Assembly: GCF_015209585.1 (NCBI RefSeq) | Contig: NZ_JADEYR010000001.1 | Location: 124,001 to 188,000, forward strand | Length of the DNA: 64,000 bases | From: Brachybacterium epidermidis | Lineage (GTDB): Bacteria; Actinomycetota; Actinomycetes; Actinomycetales; Dermabacteraceae | Reading direction: 5' to 3' | Part shown: piece after piece, positions 8,487-17,418 of the stretch | How positions within the stretch are numbered: the first letter of the stretch is position 1 | How the letters are laid out: every line of letters begins with the position of its first letter | Notes under the pieces: generated by a model | Told to the model about the DNA's origin: nothing | The model's input: only the letters and a program-made list of their open reading frames with translations | The model's database searches: none | Position numbers and translations under genes: made by a program

Positions 8487-10202
8487 TCAGAGGTGGTCGC
8501 GGACCTTCTGGAACAGGTCCGGGTAGCGGGCATCCAGTCGTGCCGAACCGATCCGCACCCCCACCCACAGCACCACGATGCCGATGATCAGGCTGAGCAG
8601 GCCTGCGAGCCCCTGGATCAGCAGGCCCCCGCCCAGCACGCCCCAGGCGGCCAGCCCGATCGCCGGCAGCTGGGGCACGAACACGCCGAGGGAGGCCGCG
8701 CCCATCCCCAGGAACGCATTGGCGCTCGAGGCGGACTTGTCCTTCATCGGGTTCGTTCCCGGGGGCGAGGTGGGGTAGGGCAGCAGCACGCCCACCACCA
8801 CGGAGACCCCCCAGCCGGTGAGCATCAGACCCAGCGTGCCCAGCACCATCATCGGGACCAGGTGCGCCATGCCGTACAGCAGGGGCACCAGCGCGGTCAC
8901 CACGACCGCCGCCGGAGCCATGAGCACGGCGATCGCCGCGATGCGGCCCAGCAGGTTCGCGCGCGCGTCGAGCCCGGCGGTGATGTTCACCCAGCCTGCA
9001 GGGCCGTCGAAGCCGATCTCGTTCGAGAGCGAGATGCCCGTGAGACCGGCCATCAGCACGGCCATCACCAGCATCATCGGACGGGCCTCCTCCAGCACCA
9101 GACCCATCGCGGCCAGGAACACGAACACCAGCGGGTAGATGGCCACGGCGGCCAGGTACCGGGTGTCGCGCCGCCAGTAGCGCAGCGACCTTCCCATCAC
9201 CGCCCCGAAAGGCGATGCGGTGGCCCATCGCGGCACCAGCGAGGTGACCTTCGCGGTGCCCGAGGAGGCGTCCCCGGTCAGTGCCGAGGTGAGGGAGCGG
9301 TCCAGGGAGCGTCGCCACCACCTCCACACCAGCACGATCGTCGCTGCGCCGATGAGGACGCGCAGCAGGGCTGCCAGCACCTGGCCCTCCGCGAGGTCCA
9401 TCGGCACCGCGAACAGGGCACCGAACGGGGTCCACGCCAGCACCGTGACCGCGATCATGGTCCATTCGCGCACCAGGTCCATGTCCAGGCTCTCCAGGCC
9501 CTGCACCGACAGAGAGATACCGTAGACAGCGGCCAGGAACAGCATCATGGCCACCATGCCTCCCAGCTCCCGACCGCTGCGAGAGGAGGTGCGGGAGGCC
9601 GAGTGCGCGAACACCGCGCGCGGCAGCAGCAGGCACAGGGCGATGCCGGCCAGGTTGGCAGGGAGCAGCACGATCAGGGCGAGGGCCACCCACACAGCAC
9701 CGGCGCCGAAGGCCAGCAGCCAGATCACCTCGAACACCGTCGCGATGCCCACGGCCACCACGGTCAGCAGGGTGGGCAGGCTCAGCGCGGCAGCGGCGAA
9801 CATGCCCGGCTGCAGCTCCTTCGCCGACCGCGGGAACATGGCGAAGCGTCGCGGGTCCAGGGTGTCGTCCACCCCGAAGGCCAGCACGGGAATCAGCAGC
9901 CACGCGAGCACCGTGACCGCACCCAGGCCCCTGATGATGGTGGGGAACATGGTGCCCTCGCCGCTCCACAGCGTCAGCCCCAGGAACGTGAACACCAGTC
10001 CCACCAGGCCGCCGGTGGCGTACAGCACACCGATGATGGTGCCCACCAGCTTGCCGACGTTCTTGCGGTAGGAGCGCTTCCACAGCGCCCACTTCAGCTT
10101 CATCAGCAGCGGCACCAGCTGCCGCTGCTGGATGGAGCCGTGATCGACGGTCCCCGCGGCAGCGGTGGCGGCGGCAGGCGGGGTGCTCAGGACTCCAGCC
10201 AC
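8487..10202 (-). CDS. ABC-2-type multidrug/antibiotic exporter permease
   Basis: A 571-residue integral membrane protein with roughly a dozen hydrophobic segments (for example around VGTIIGVLYATGGLVGLVFTFLG and the C-terminal LIIGIVVLWVGV). It has no ATPase motif. The GTG start at 10202 overlaps the end of the ATP-binding gene by 16 bases, so both form one exporter transcribed leftward. The substrate is unknown. Convergent with rimI, with only four bases between the stops. Confidence 0.85.
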   Translation of the reverse strand: MAGVLSTPPAAATAAAGTVDHGSIQQRQLVPLLMKLKWALWKRSYRKNVGKLVGTIIGVLYATGGLVGLVFTFLGLTLWSGEGTMFPTIIRGLGAVTVLAWLLIPVLAFGVDDTLDPRRFAMFPRSAKELQPGMFAAAALSLPTLLTVVAVGIATVFEVIWLLAFGAGAVWVALALIVLLPANLAGIALCLLLPRAVFAHSASRTSSRSGRELGGMVAMMLFLAAVYGISLSVQGLESLDMDLVREWTMIAVTVLAWTPFGALFAVPMDLAEGQVLAALLRVLIGAATIVLVWRWWRRSLDRSLTSALTGDASSGTAKVTSLVPRWATASPFGAVMGRSLRYWRRDTRYLAAVAIYPLVFVFLAAMGLVLEEARPMMLVMAVLMAGLTGISLSNEIGFDGPAGWVNITAGLDARANLLGRIAAIAVLMAPAAVVVTALVPLLYGMAHLVPMMVLGTLGLMLTGWGVSVVVGVLLPYPTSPPGTNPMKDKSASSANAFLGMGAASLGVFVPQLPAIGLAAWGVLGGGLLIQGLAGLLSLIIGIVVLWVGVRIGSARLDARYPDLFQKVRDHL

Positions 10203-11176
10203 GACAGGCTCCCCTCGGCCACGGCCCCGCCGCCCACCATGTCGATGAAGGTCTGGACCAGGCTGCCTCCCCGGCGCACCTCGTCGAGGGTGCCCGCCGC
10301 GAGCAGCTCACCCTTGGCGATGATCGCCACGTGGGTGCACAGGCCCTCCACCAGCTCCATCACGTGGCTGGAGAGCACCACGGTGCCGCCGTTGCGCACG
10401 TAGTCGGTGAGGATCTTCCGGATCACCTGTGCGGAGACCGGGTCCACGGCCTCCAGCGGCTCGTCCAGCACCAGCAGGCGGGGCGCGTGGATCAGGGCGC
10501 TGGCCAGCAGGATCTTCTTGGTCATGCCGGCGGAGTAGTCCACCACCAGCTTGCCCTCCTCGCCTGCCAGGTCGAAGGCCGCCAGCAGGGAGTCGGTGCG
10601 CGTGGCGACGGTGTCGGCCTCCATCCCGCGGATCAGGCCCACATAGGTGAGGAGCTCACGGCCCGTGAGGCGGTCGAAGGTGCGAAGCCCGTCGGCCAGC
10701 ACACCCAGGCCGGCCTTCGCGCGCTCGGGCTGCGCCCACATGTCCACCCCTGCCACGTGGGCGGTGCCGCCGTCGGGGCGCAGCATCCCGGTGGCCATCG
10801 ACAGGGTGGTGGTCTTCCCGGCACCGTTGGGGCCGACGATGCCGTAGAAGGAGCCCCGCGGGACATCCAGGGAGATCCCGTGGACCACCTCGGTGCCGCT
10901 GAAGGACTTGCGCAGCCCGCGGATGGACAGCGCGGCCTCGGCGGTCACGGCCTGCTCGGGGGCCGGTGGCCGCGTGCGGAACGCGCCTGCGGCACCGGGA
11001 TCGGGGGCGGTGGCAGTGGCGGGCGCCGGGGCGGGAGCGCTGCCGCCGGTCGGCGCGGGAGGGAGGATGCCGGTGGGACGGCGGGGAGGGCGAGGGCGCG
11101 GCGTCGGAGCTGTGCATGGGCCCACGGTATCGAGCACCACCGCTGAGGGACCTGGCCGGAGGGATGCGGCGGGCAC
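10187..11176 (-). CDS. ABC transporter ATP-binding protein
   Basis: The nucleotide-binding domain starts near residue 82 (LSIRGLRKSFSGTEVVHG). Visible motifs are Walker A GPNGAGKTT, a degenerate signature YSAGMTKK, Walker B LLVLDEP and the switch histidine in LSSHVMEL, as in ABC-2 drug or antibiotic exporters. The first 80 residues are Pro/Ala-rich and poorly conserved in character. The far-upstream start at 11176 is therefore doubtful, and an internal GTG near 11125 is an alternative. It pairs with the downstream overlapping permease gene. Confidence 0.86.
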   Translation of the reverse strand: MPAASLRPGPSAVVLDTVGPCTAPTPRPRPPRRPTGILPPAPTGGSAPAPAPATATAPDPGAAGAFRTRPPAPEQAVTAEAALSIRGLRKSFSGTEVVHGISLDVPRGSFYGIVGPNGAGKTTTLSMATGMLRPDGGTAHVAGVDMWAQPERAKAGLGVLADGLRTFDRLTGRELLTYVGLIRGMEADTVATRTDSLLAAFDLAGEEGKLVVDYSAGMTKKILLASALIHAPRLLVLDEPLEAVDPVSAQVIRKILTDYVRNGGTVVLSSHVMELVEGLCTHVAIIAKGELLAAGTLDEVRRGGSLVQTFIDMVGGGAVAEGSLSWLES

Positions 11177-11298
11177 GACCTTCGTCGAGGATGACCTCCT
11201 CGATCGTCGTGCGGGCCACGATCGTGAGGGCAGGCCGGGTACGCCCCACTAGAGTGGGCGCGGAGTCGATCGGCTTGCCGGAATGAAGGAGACCGCTG

Positions 11299-12459
11299 AT
11301 GTCGAAGCTGCGCCCTGCGCCGCGCCCCCCTGGCCTGCCGCAGGAGGTGGACGAGATCCCCATCGGCGTGCGACGGGTCGCCGCCTGGTCATGGCGACTG
11401 ATCATCGTCGTCGCGGCCATCGCCCTGGTGCTATGGGGTCTGCTGAAGATCACCACCATCGTGATCCCGGTGCTGATCGCGATCCTGCTGGCCGTGATGC
11501 TTCAGCCCGTGGTGCAGGTCCTCACCAGGTACACCTTCCTGGGGCGTGCGGCATCCAGCGGCATCGCGCTGATCGGTCTGCTGCTGGTCATCTCCGGGAT
11601 GTTCACCCTGGCCGGTCGGCAGCTGATCGCCCAGTTCGCCGACATCCAGGCGAAGGCCGTCGACGGCTTCCAGGCGATCCTCGATTGGGCGCAGACCACC
11701 TTCCAGATCGATGACCCGATGATCAATTCGGCGATCAACGAGGGGATCACCCAGCTTCAGGAGAACGCCTCCCAGCTCGTCAGCAGTGCTCTGAGCACCG
11801 CCGCGGTGCTGGGCAACGTGGCGACCGGCATCGTGATCTGCCTGTTCACCCTGTTCTTCCTGCTCTCCAGCGGCACCGCGATCTGGCGCTGGGTGGTGGG
11901 GTTGCTGCCCCCGGACGCTCGCATCCCCACCCATGAGGCGTTCCGCCGCGGCTGGAAGGCCCTATCGGCGTATGTGCGCATCCAGATCCTGGTGGCCGCC
12001 GTGGACGCCGTGGGCATCGCGCTCGGCATGGTGGTGCTGGGCCTCGGCTCCTACGCGGTGCCGATCTGGCTGCTGGTGTTCCTGTTCAGCTTCATCCCCC
12101 TGGTCGGTGCCTTCGCCTCCGGCGCGATCGCCGTACTGCTGGTGCTGGTGCTGAACAACTGGGTATCGGCGCTGATCATGCTGGGCATCGTTCTGGCCGT
12201 CCAGCAGATCGAGGGCAACGTGCTGCAGCCGTTCCTGATGGGCAAGGCCGTGGAGATGCATCCGCTGGCCGTGTTCCTGGGCGTCGCCGCCGGTGCGATG
12301 CTTGCCGGCATCCCCGGGGCGCTGTTCGCGATCCCGCTGATCGCCTTCGTCAACGCCACGATGCTGTACGTGGTGGGGCGTGATCCCAGCCCCGAACTGG
12401 GGCTCGATGCTGGGGCCGAAGCCCACTTCCGGCAGCTCCGCCGCCGCACCGTGGCCTGA
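11299..12459 (+). CDS. AI-2E family transporter (putative permease)
   Basis: A 386-residue polytopic membrane protein of the AI-2E/UPF0118 family. It has about eight hydrophobic helices, a soluble loop after TM3 (residues 115-170), and the conserved PIWLLVFLFSFIPLVGAF and VLQPFLMGKAVEMHPLAVFLG blocks. Members have been linked to autoinducer-2 export or ion antiport, so the substrate cannot be assigned. Start at 11299 with AAGGAG just upstream. It is followed by a strong hairpin. Confidence 0.88.
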   Translation: MSKLRPAPRPPGLPQEVDEIPIGVRRVAAWSWRLIIVVAAIALVLWGLLKITTIVIPVLIAILLAVMLQPVVQVLTRYTFLGRAASSGIALIGLLLVISGMFTLAGRQLIAQFADIQAKAVDGFQAILDWAQTTFQIDDPMINSAINEGITQLQENASQLVSSALSTAAVLGNVATGIVICLFTLFFLLSSGTAIWRWVVGLLPPDARIPTHEAFRRGWKALSAYVRIQILVAAVDAVGIALGMVVLGLGSYAVPIWLLVFLFSFIPLVGAFASGAIAVLLVLVLNNWVSALIMLGIVLAVQQIEGNVLQPFLMGKAVEMHPLAVFLGVAAGAMLAGIPGALFAIPLIAFVNATMLYVVGRDPSPELGLDAGAEAHFRQLRRRTVA

Positions 12460-12502
12460 GAAGACCCGGCACGGCAGGGCTGCTGATCTGCTGCCGAAGC
12501 CA

Positions 12503-12548
12503 AGAAGAGGGCCCCTTCCCGGTCGATACCGGGAAGGGGCCCTCTTCT
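12503..12548. terminator. Strong bidirectional terminator
   Basis: A perfect 21-bp inverted repeat (arms 12503-12523 and 12528-12548) with a CGAT loop sits between the convergent AI-2E and greA genes. There is no long T-run, which is common for actinobacterial terminators. Its perfect symmetry suits termination from both sides. Confidence 0.85.
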
Positions 12549-12575
12549 CAGCGCAGTGGCCACATGGCCGGGCGG

Positions 12576-13064
12576 TCAGCTCTTGTACGGCTTCGCCTTC
12601 AGGATCTCCACCGGGAAGGACTTGCCGTTGGGGGCGGTGTAGTCGATGGACTGGCCCACCGAGGCGCCGTTGATGGCGCCGCCCAGAGGCGAATCGGTCG
12701 AGTACACCTCGAGGTCGTCACCTTCGGCGATCTCACGGTTGCCCAGCAGGAACGTGCGCTCCTTGCCGGCCAGGGAGATGGTCACCACCATGCCCGGCTC
12801 GACCACGCCGTCGTCCTTGGGGGCCTCGCCCACCACGGCGTTCTTCAGCAGTCGCTGGAGATCGGCGATGCGCGCCTCCATCATGCCCTGCTGCTCGCGG
12901 GCAGCGTGGTAGCCGCCGTTCTCCTTGAGGTCGCCCTCGTCACGGGCCGCAGCGATGCGCTCCGCGATCTCGGTGCGCCCCGGGCCCTCGAGCTCCTCGA
13001 GCTCCTTGGCTAGGCGGTCGTACGCGTCCTGGGTGAGCCAGGCGCCATTCGGCTGGCTGCTCAT
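12576..13064 (-). CDS. greA: Transcription elongation factor GreA
   Basis: A 162-residue factor that rescues backtracked RNA polymerase by stimulating transcript cleavage. The N-terminal coiled coil carries the acidic tip DEGDLKENGGYHAAREQQ, and the C-terminal FKBP-like domain has EVYSTDSPLGGAINGA. ATG at 13064 is chosen because MSSQPNGAWLTQDAYDRL is a normal GreA start. The open frame runs up to 13229 without family character. The greA-DUF4307-mca arrangement is typical of actinobacteria. Confidence 0.95.
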   Translation of the reverse strand: MSSQPNGAWLTQDAYDRLAKELEELEGPGRTEIAERIAAARDEGDLKENGGYHAAREQQGMMEARIADLQRLLKNAVVGEAPKDDGVVEPGMVVTISLAGKERTFLLGNREIAEGDDLEVYSTDSPLGGAINGASVGQSIDYTAPNGKSFPVEILKAKPYKS

Positions 13065-13165
13065 GGGTTCACTCCTGTCGAAGTTCTGGTGCGCAATGGG
13101 ACGACATGGCCCCCTACGCAAATACGGGGCACATGTGCGCATGCGCCCCGTGTGCGGGAAATGAA

Positions 13166-13186
13166 GAACCGGCACGAAGCCGGTTC
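13166..13186 (-). terminator. Small hairpin after the DUF4307 gene
   Basis: Eight-base arms (13166-13173, 13179-13186) around an ACGAA loop lie downstream of the leftward DUF4307 gene. On the minus strand the stem is followed by a T-rich stretch (TTCTTCATTT). It could separate that gene from greA or act in the greA leader. Confidence 0.5.
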
Positions 13187-13295
13187 CCAGACAGTTTACA
13201 TGTGTGAGGGCAGTTTCCTGAACGCACAATGGTGCACGTCACGACATTGCAGGTCAGTGCGAGGCTCGCAGGGAGTGTCGGCGTGCTCCGCGTGC

Positions 13296-13688
13296 TCAGA
13301 GCTGTTCGCAGCCGAGCACCTCGGCCGATACTGCTTCGCCCTGGGTGGCGATCTCCACCCGGTGCGTGCTGCGGCGCTGCTCCTGGGCGGGGACCTCCAC
13401 CTCGACGAAGCCCACCTGCGCACGTCCCTCGTTCATCGCCTGGACCGCGCACTCCGCCTCCGCTCCGGGGCGCATTGTGACCGCGAAGCTCACCGCGATG
13501 CGGTTCTCGTCCACGTGCTCATACGAGAGCAGTTCGGCCTTGACGGGTTGATCGGCGAAGCGGATCCCGATCAGCACCACCGTGGCCGCGAACACGATCG
13601 CGACCACGGCCACCATGATCCGGCCCAGGCGCGGGGACACGATGGGTGCGCCGTAGCGATCTGCCGGTCGGTTCTGGACTGCACTCAT
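13296..13688 (-). CDS. DUF4307 domain-containing membrane protein
   Basis: A 130-residue protein with a PADRYGAP motif near the N-terminus, one transmembrane helix (about residues 24-45, IMVAVVAIVFAATVVLIGI) and an extracytoplasmic domain ending in a Cys-containing LGCEQL. This is the layout of the DUF4307 family. The function is unknown. It sits between greA and the divergent mca, the same place I recall for its mycobacterial relative. Confidence 0.85.
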   Translation of the reverse strand: MSAVQNRPADRYGAPIVSPRLGRIMVAVVAIVFAATVVLIGIRFADQPVKAELLSYEHVDENRIAVSFAVTMRPGAEAECAVQAMNEGRAQVGFVEVEVPAQEQRRSTHRVEIATQGEAVSAEVLGCEQL

Positions 13689-13894
13689 GCCAGCCAGTGT
13701 CCCAGACCGGCCTGGGGGAGGAGGGGTCGATGGTCGGCACCGCGGGAATGGTGCCGATGCCGCCGACGCCGCTTGCGCAGACGGTCCCGTGCTCGCCGCT
13801 GGGCGAGAGCAAATGGCGTAGGCTCAACCGATGGTCGGGGCCCTGTCCCTGGCGCCGTCCCCCGCTGACCTTGCCTGATCCGTCGAGGAGATCC

Positions 13895-14914
13895 GTGAAC
13901 GTCGTACTGCCCGCCCCCGACGAGCCCCTGCGCATGGTGGCCGTCCACGCGCACCCCGACGACGAGTCGTCCAAGGGTGCCGGCAGCACCGCCCGCTACG
14001 CCCGCGAGGGTGTGGAGGTCACCGTGATCACCTGCACCGGTGGCGAGAGGGGCGACATCCTGAACCCCAAGCTGCTCGGTGACGCCGAGATCGCGGCACG
14101 CCTGCCTGAGGTGCGCCGCGAGGAGATGGCCAAGGCCCAGGCGATCCTCGGCGTGCAGCACGAATGGCTCGGCTTCGAGGACTCCGGGCTGCCCACCGGC
14201 GACCCGCTGCCGCCGCTGCCCGAGGGCTCCTTCGCCACCATCGAGGTCCAGGAGGCCGCCCGCCCCCTGGTCGAAGCGGTGCGGCGACTGCGCCCCCACG
14301 TGATGACCACCTACGACGAGAACGGCGGCTACCCGCACCCCGACCACATCCAGGTGCACCGCATCTCGATGGCCGCCTTCGAGCTGGCGGCGGATCCCGA
14401 GTTCGCCCCGGAGCTGGGGGAGCCATGGGCGATCGCCAAGCTCTACTACATCAACGCGTTCCACCGGCAGCGGTTCGCCGCGATCGCCCGGCACCTGCGT
14501 GAGGAGGGCCAGCCCAACGAGGAGCTGGAGGACATGCTGCTCCACTTCGACGAGCGCACCGATCGCCTGCTCACCACGCGCGTGGACGTGCGCGACTACC
14601 TCCAGGTGCGGGACGACGCCCTGCGGGCCCACGCCACCCAGGTGGATCCTGACGGTCCGTTCTTCCGCATCGCCCACGACGCGGACACCCGAGCCTGGGG
14701 CACCGACGACTACGAGCTGCGCATCTCCCGCATCGGCGTGGAGCTCCCGGAGACGGACCTGTTCGCGGGCCTGCGCCCTGCCCGGCCGGAGCAGCCCCAC
14801 CATGAGGAGGGCGGCTGGCTCGACCTGGTGCGCACCGAGGGCCACGAGGCACCCTCCCGGGATGTCGGCGAGCAGGCCAGGACCGGTCGGTCCGCCGACG
14901 GCGAGGTGCGCTGA
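13895..14914 (+). CDS. mca: Mycothiol S-conjugate amidase
   Basis: A zinc amidase of 339 residues that cleaves mycothiol-toxin conjugates to release mercapturic acids. Zinc ligands are visible in AHPDDE (H20, D22 or D23) and HPDH (about 148-151) of the LmbE-like fold. The length and the tail with WLDLVR suit Mca better than the deacetylase MshB. The GTG at 13895 has GAGGAG five bases upstream; a longer open frame to 13646 overlaps the opposite gene and is rejected. Mycothiol use marks the host as an actinobacterium. Confidence 0.92.
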   Translation: MNVVLPAPDEPLRMVAVHAHPDDESSKGAGSTARYAREGVEVTVITCTGGERGDILNPKLLGDAEIAARLPEVRREEMAKAQAILGVQHEWLGFEDSGLPTGDPLPPLPEGSFATIEVQEAARPLVEAVRRLRPHVMTTYDENGGYPHPDHIQVHRISMAAFELAADPEFAPELGEPWAIAKLYYINAFHRQRFAAIARHLREEGQPNEELEDMLLHFDERTDRLLTTRVDVRDYLQVRDDALRAHATQVDPDGPFFRIAHDADTRAWGTDDYELRISRIGVELPETDLFAGLRPARPEQPHHEEGGWLDLVRTEGHEAPSRDVGEQARTGRSADGEVR

Positions 14915-15288
14915 TGTCCCCCGCCCTGGTGATCACCGAGCTGGTGCTGGCAGCCCCCACCCCTTCGGACGGCGAGGAGTTCACCCCGGTCTCCGTCTCC
15001 CCCGGCCTGCCCGGGTTCTTCGCCACCTTCGTGCTGGCGGCCCTGCTGGTGCTGCTGCTGGTGGACATGGCCCGGCGTGTGCGACGCGTGCAGGCCGCGG
15101 GCCGGGTGCGGGAGCGCTACGAGGCCCAGGAGCGGCGCGACAGGGCCGAGGAGCAGCGCGACGGGGCCGGTGCTGAGAGCCGGGAGGTCGATCCGGGAAC
15201 GGACCCTGTCGACGGGACGCACACGGCAGGCGAGCGCGGAGCCGGGGAATCCGAGGACGATCCGCGGCCTCCGTCGGACCTGCGCTGA
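14914..15288 (+). CDS. Small membrane protein following mca
   Basis: A 124-residue protein that shares one base with the mca stop, so it is co-translated with it. A single hydrophobic helix at about residues 34-51 (FFATFVLAALLVLLLV) is followed by an Arg/Glu-rich, probably helical cytoplasmic tail (RERYEAQERRDRAEEQRD). Small membrane proteins in this position are common beside actinobacterial mca genes. No function can be assigned. Confidence 0.75.
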   Translation: MSPALVITELVLAAPTPSDGEEFTPVSVSPGLPGFFATFVLAALLVLLLVDMARRVRRVQAAGRVRERYEAQERRDRAEEQRDGAGAESREVDPGTDPVDGTHTAGERGAGESEDDPRPPSDLR

Positions 15289-15305
15289 CGGGCCCTTACG
15301 GGCTC

Positions 15306-16172
15306 TCAGAGCGCCGACAGTGCGACCGCCGCGAAGTGGCAGCCGAAGCCGACCAGCGTGCCGGCGTGGAAGATCTCGTGGAACCCGAACCACGCCGGTG
15401 AGGGATCGGGCCGCTTGAGGGCGTACACGATCGCACCAGCCGTGTAGGCGATGCCCCCGGCCACGAGCAGTGAGACCACGGCCCAGCCGCCGCCGGCCAG
15501 CATCTGCGGCATGTAGAACACCGCCACCCAGCCCAGTGCGATGTAGGCAGGCACGTAGAGCCAGCGCGGGGCCCCGGTCCAGAACAGCCGGAACAGCACC
15601 CCGACGGCGGCACCGCCCCAGCAGATCGTCAGCAGGGTCACCGCATCGCGCGTCTCCAGCAGGGAGATCGCCAGCGGCGTGTAGGTCCCCGCGATGATCA
15701 GGAAGATGTTGGCGTGGTCGAAGCGTCGCAGGATGATGGCGTGCTGCGGTGACCAGGTCCCGCGGTGGTACGTGGCACTGACCCCGAACAGCAGGGAGGC
15801 GGTCGCGATGAACACCGTGCAGGCCAGGCGGATGGCGAGGGTCTGTCCGAAGGCCACCAGCAGCAGGCCCGCGATCAGCACCGCCGGGAAGGCGATCAGG
15901 TGCAGCACGCCCCGCAGTCGAGGCTTGGGCAGCTGGAGGCCCAGCGTCGCGGCCCGGCGCGCCATGGCGCGGGTCAGGGTGCGCGGCGCGAAGGGGTAGC
16001 GATCGGCGGTGGGGATGTCCTCGTCGGTCACGGTGGCACCGGACTCGGCGACCGCGTCGACCGCCTCGCGGAGCGCCGGATCCTGGTCATGGTGCGGGAG
16101 GGTGATGGTGCTGGGCGCGACGCGGGTGCGCTCGTGCTGGGGTGCGTCGTCCGGACGCTCGCCGATGGTCAT
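15306..16172 (-). CDS. Hemolysin III / PAQR family membrane protein
   Basis: A 288-residue protein: an N-terminal cytoplasmic region of about 80 residues, then seven hydrophobic helices. PAQR-type motifs are visible: SATYHRGTW after TM2, RRFDHANIFLIIAGTYTPLA and FHEIFHAGTLVGFGCHF, holding the conserved metal-binding His and Asp residues. The family name is historical and hemolysis is not implied. ATG at 16172 is chosen over an upstream start at 16274 because the upstream part has no family character. Confidence 0.88.
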   Translation of the reverse strand: MTIGERPDDAPQHERTRVAPSTITLPHHDQDPALREAVDAVAESGATVTDEDIPTADRYPFAPRTLTRAMARRAATLGLQLPKPRLRGVLHLIAFPAVLIAGLLLVAFGQTLAIRLACTVFIATASLLFGVSATYHRGTWSPQHAIILRRFDHANIFLIIAGTYTPLAISLLETRDAVTLLTICWGGAAVGVLFRLFWTGAPRWLYVPAYIALGWVAVFYMPQMLAGGGWAVVSLLVAGGIAYTAGAIVYALKRPDPSPAWFGFHEIFHAGTLVGFGCHFAAVALSAL

Positions 16173-16363
16173 GGCGAAAGCGTAACCTACGGTTCCGTAA
16201 CCGTCACGGCCTGGGCCGGCGGGGCGGCCACGCGCCCGCGGTGAGCTGTGCGGATCCGGGGAGGATCCTGGCACCGCACGCGAAAGCCGTCCACGACAGC
16301 CGATAATGGACAGCGCGGCCGCGATCCGGGCCGCACGATCGGTCGGCGGAAGGGGATGAGGCC

Positions 16364-17125
16364 GTGGTGGACGACGACTCCCTGCTCTATCGCGTGTACG
16401 AGCGCCGCCTCACCCGTGAGCTGGAGAACTACGAGCTGCCCCAGCACCTGGGCGTCATCGTGGACGGCAACCGGCGATGGGCCAAGGCCTCCGGAGCCAC
16501 CACCGCCGAGGGCCACCGCATGGGCGCAGCGAAGATCGTCGAGTTCCTGACCTGGTGCGAGGACCTCCACATCCCGCTGGTCACCGTCTGGATGCTCTCG
16601 ACCGACAACCTGTCGCGCCCGGCCGAGGAGCTCGGTGCGCTCTACGGGATCATCAAGGACACCGTCGAGCAGATCATCGACGCCGGCTACTGCGTGCGCC
16701 TCACCGGCAGTGCGGAGATGCTGCCCGAGGAGGTGCGCGGCGCCATCGGCCGGATCCAGCAGGATGCCGAGCCCGCTTCCCGCCTCACGGTGAACGTCGC
16801 CATCGGCTACGGCGGCCGCGAGGAGATCGTGGATGCGGTGCGCGAACTGGTGCGGGATCTGGGATCCCAGGGGATGGACCCAGAGCAGGTCGCGGCGGCC
16901 ATCAGCGTCGACTCCATCACCGAGCACCTCTACACCCGCGGCCAGCCCGATCCCGACCTGATCATCCGCACCTCCGGGGAGCAGCGGCTCTCCGGCTTCC
17001 TGCTGTGGCAGTCGGTCCACTCCGAGTACTGGTTCTGCGAGACGTACTGGCCGGGCTTCCGCCGGGTGGACCTGCTGCGCGCCCTGCGCGACTTCTGCCG
17101 TCGCGAGCGCCGCTTCGGCAGCTAG
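16364..17125 (+). CDS. Z-isoprenyl diphosphate synthase (UppS family)
   Basis: A cis-prenyltransferase of 253 residues. The catalytic Asp is in VIVDGNRRWAKA; the motif TSGEQRLSGFLLWQS and the tail with Glu in SEYWFCETYWPGF are family hallmarks. The length and the position next to hemolysin-III and mca genes match the mycobacterial short-chain Z-farnesyl diphosphate synthase better than the long-chain undecaprenyl/decaprenyl enzyme; that distinction is inference. GTG start. Confidence 0.88.
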   Translation: MVDDDSLLYRVYERRLTRELENYELPQHLGVIVDGNRRWAKASGATTAEGHRMGAAKIVEFLTWCEDLHIPLVTVWMLSTDNLSRPAEELGALYGIIKDTVEQIIDAGYCVRLTGSAEMLPEEVRGAIGRIQQDAEPASRLTVNVAIGYGGREEIVDAVRELVRDLGSQGMDPEQVAAAISVDSITEHLYTRGQPDPDLIIRTSGEQRLSGFLLWQSVHSEYWFCETYWPGFRRVDLLRALRDFCRRERRFGS

Positions 17126-17418
17126 GCCGGTGCCCCGAACCCCGGGTGCGCCGGCCCGCCGCACAGACGGTGGGGCCGGTCGGTCGTCGTTCCCATGGAG
17201 GGCGGGCACGTCACCCCGCCCGTCGAAGCCGGGACGGGGATGGGCGCGTCCCCCATGTGCTCCAGGTCACTGCGATGGCACCATGGAGGTCGCCGGGGTT
17301 CTGCCGAACTCCCGGTGACGATCGGGTGAACGTCCCACCCGCCCGCGGCGGGACGCGCCCGAGTGCGGGTGCCGACAGGGTTATGGTCCAGGCAACCGCG
17401 TGAACCCGGGAGGCTCCC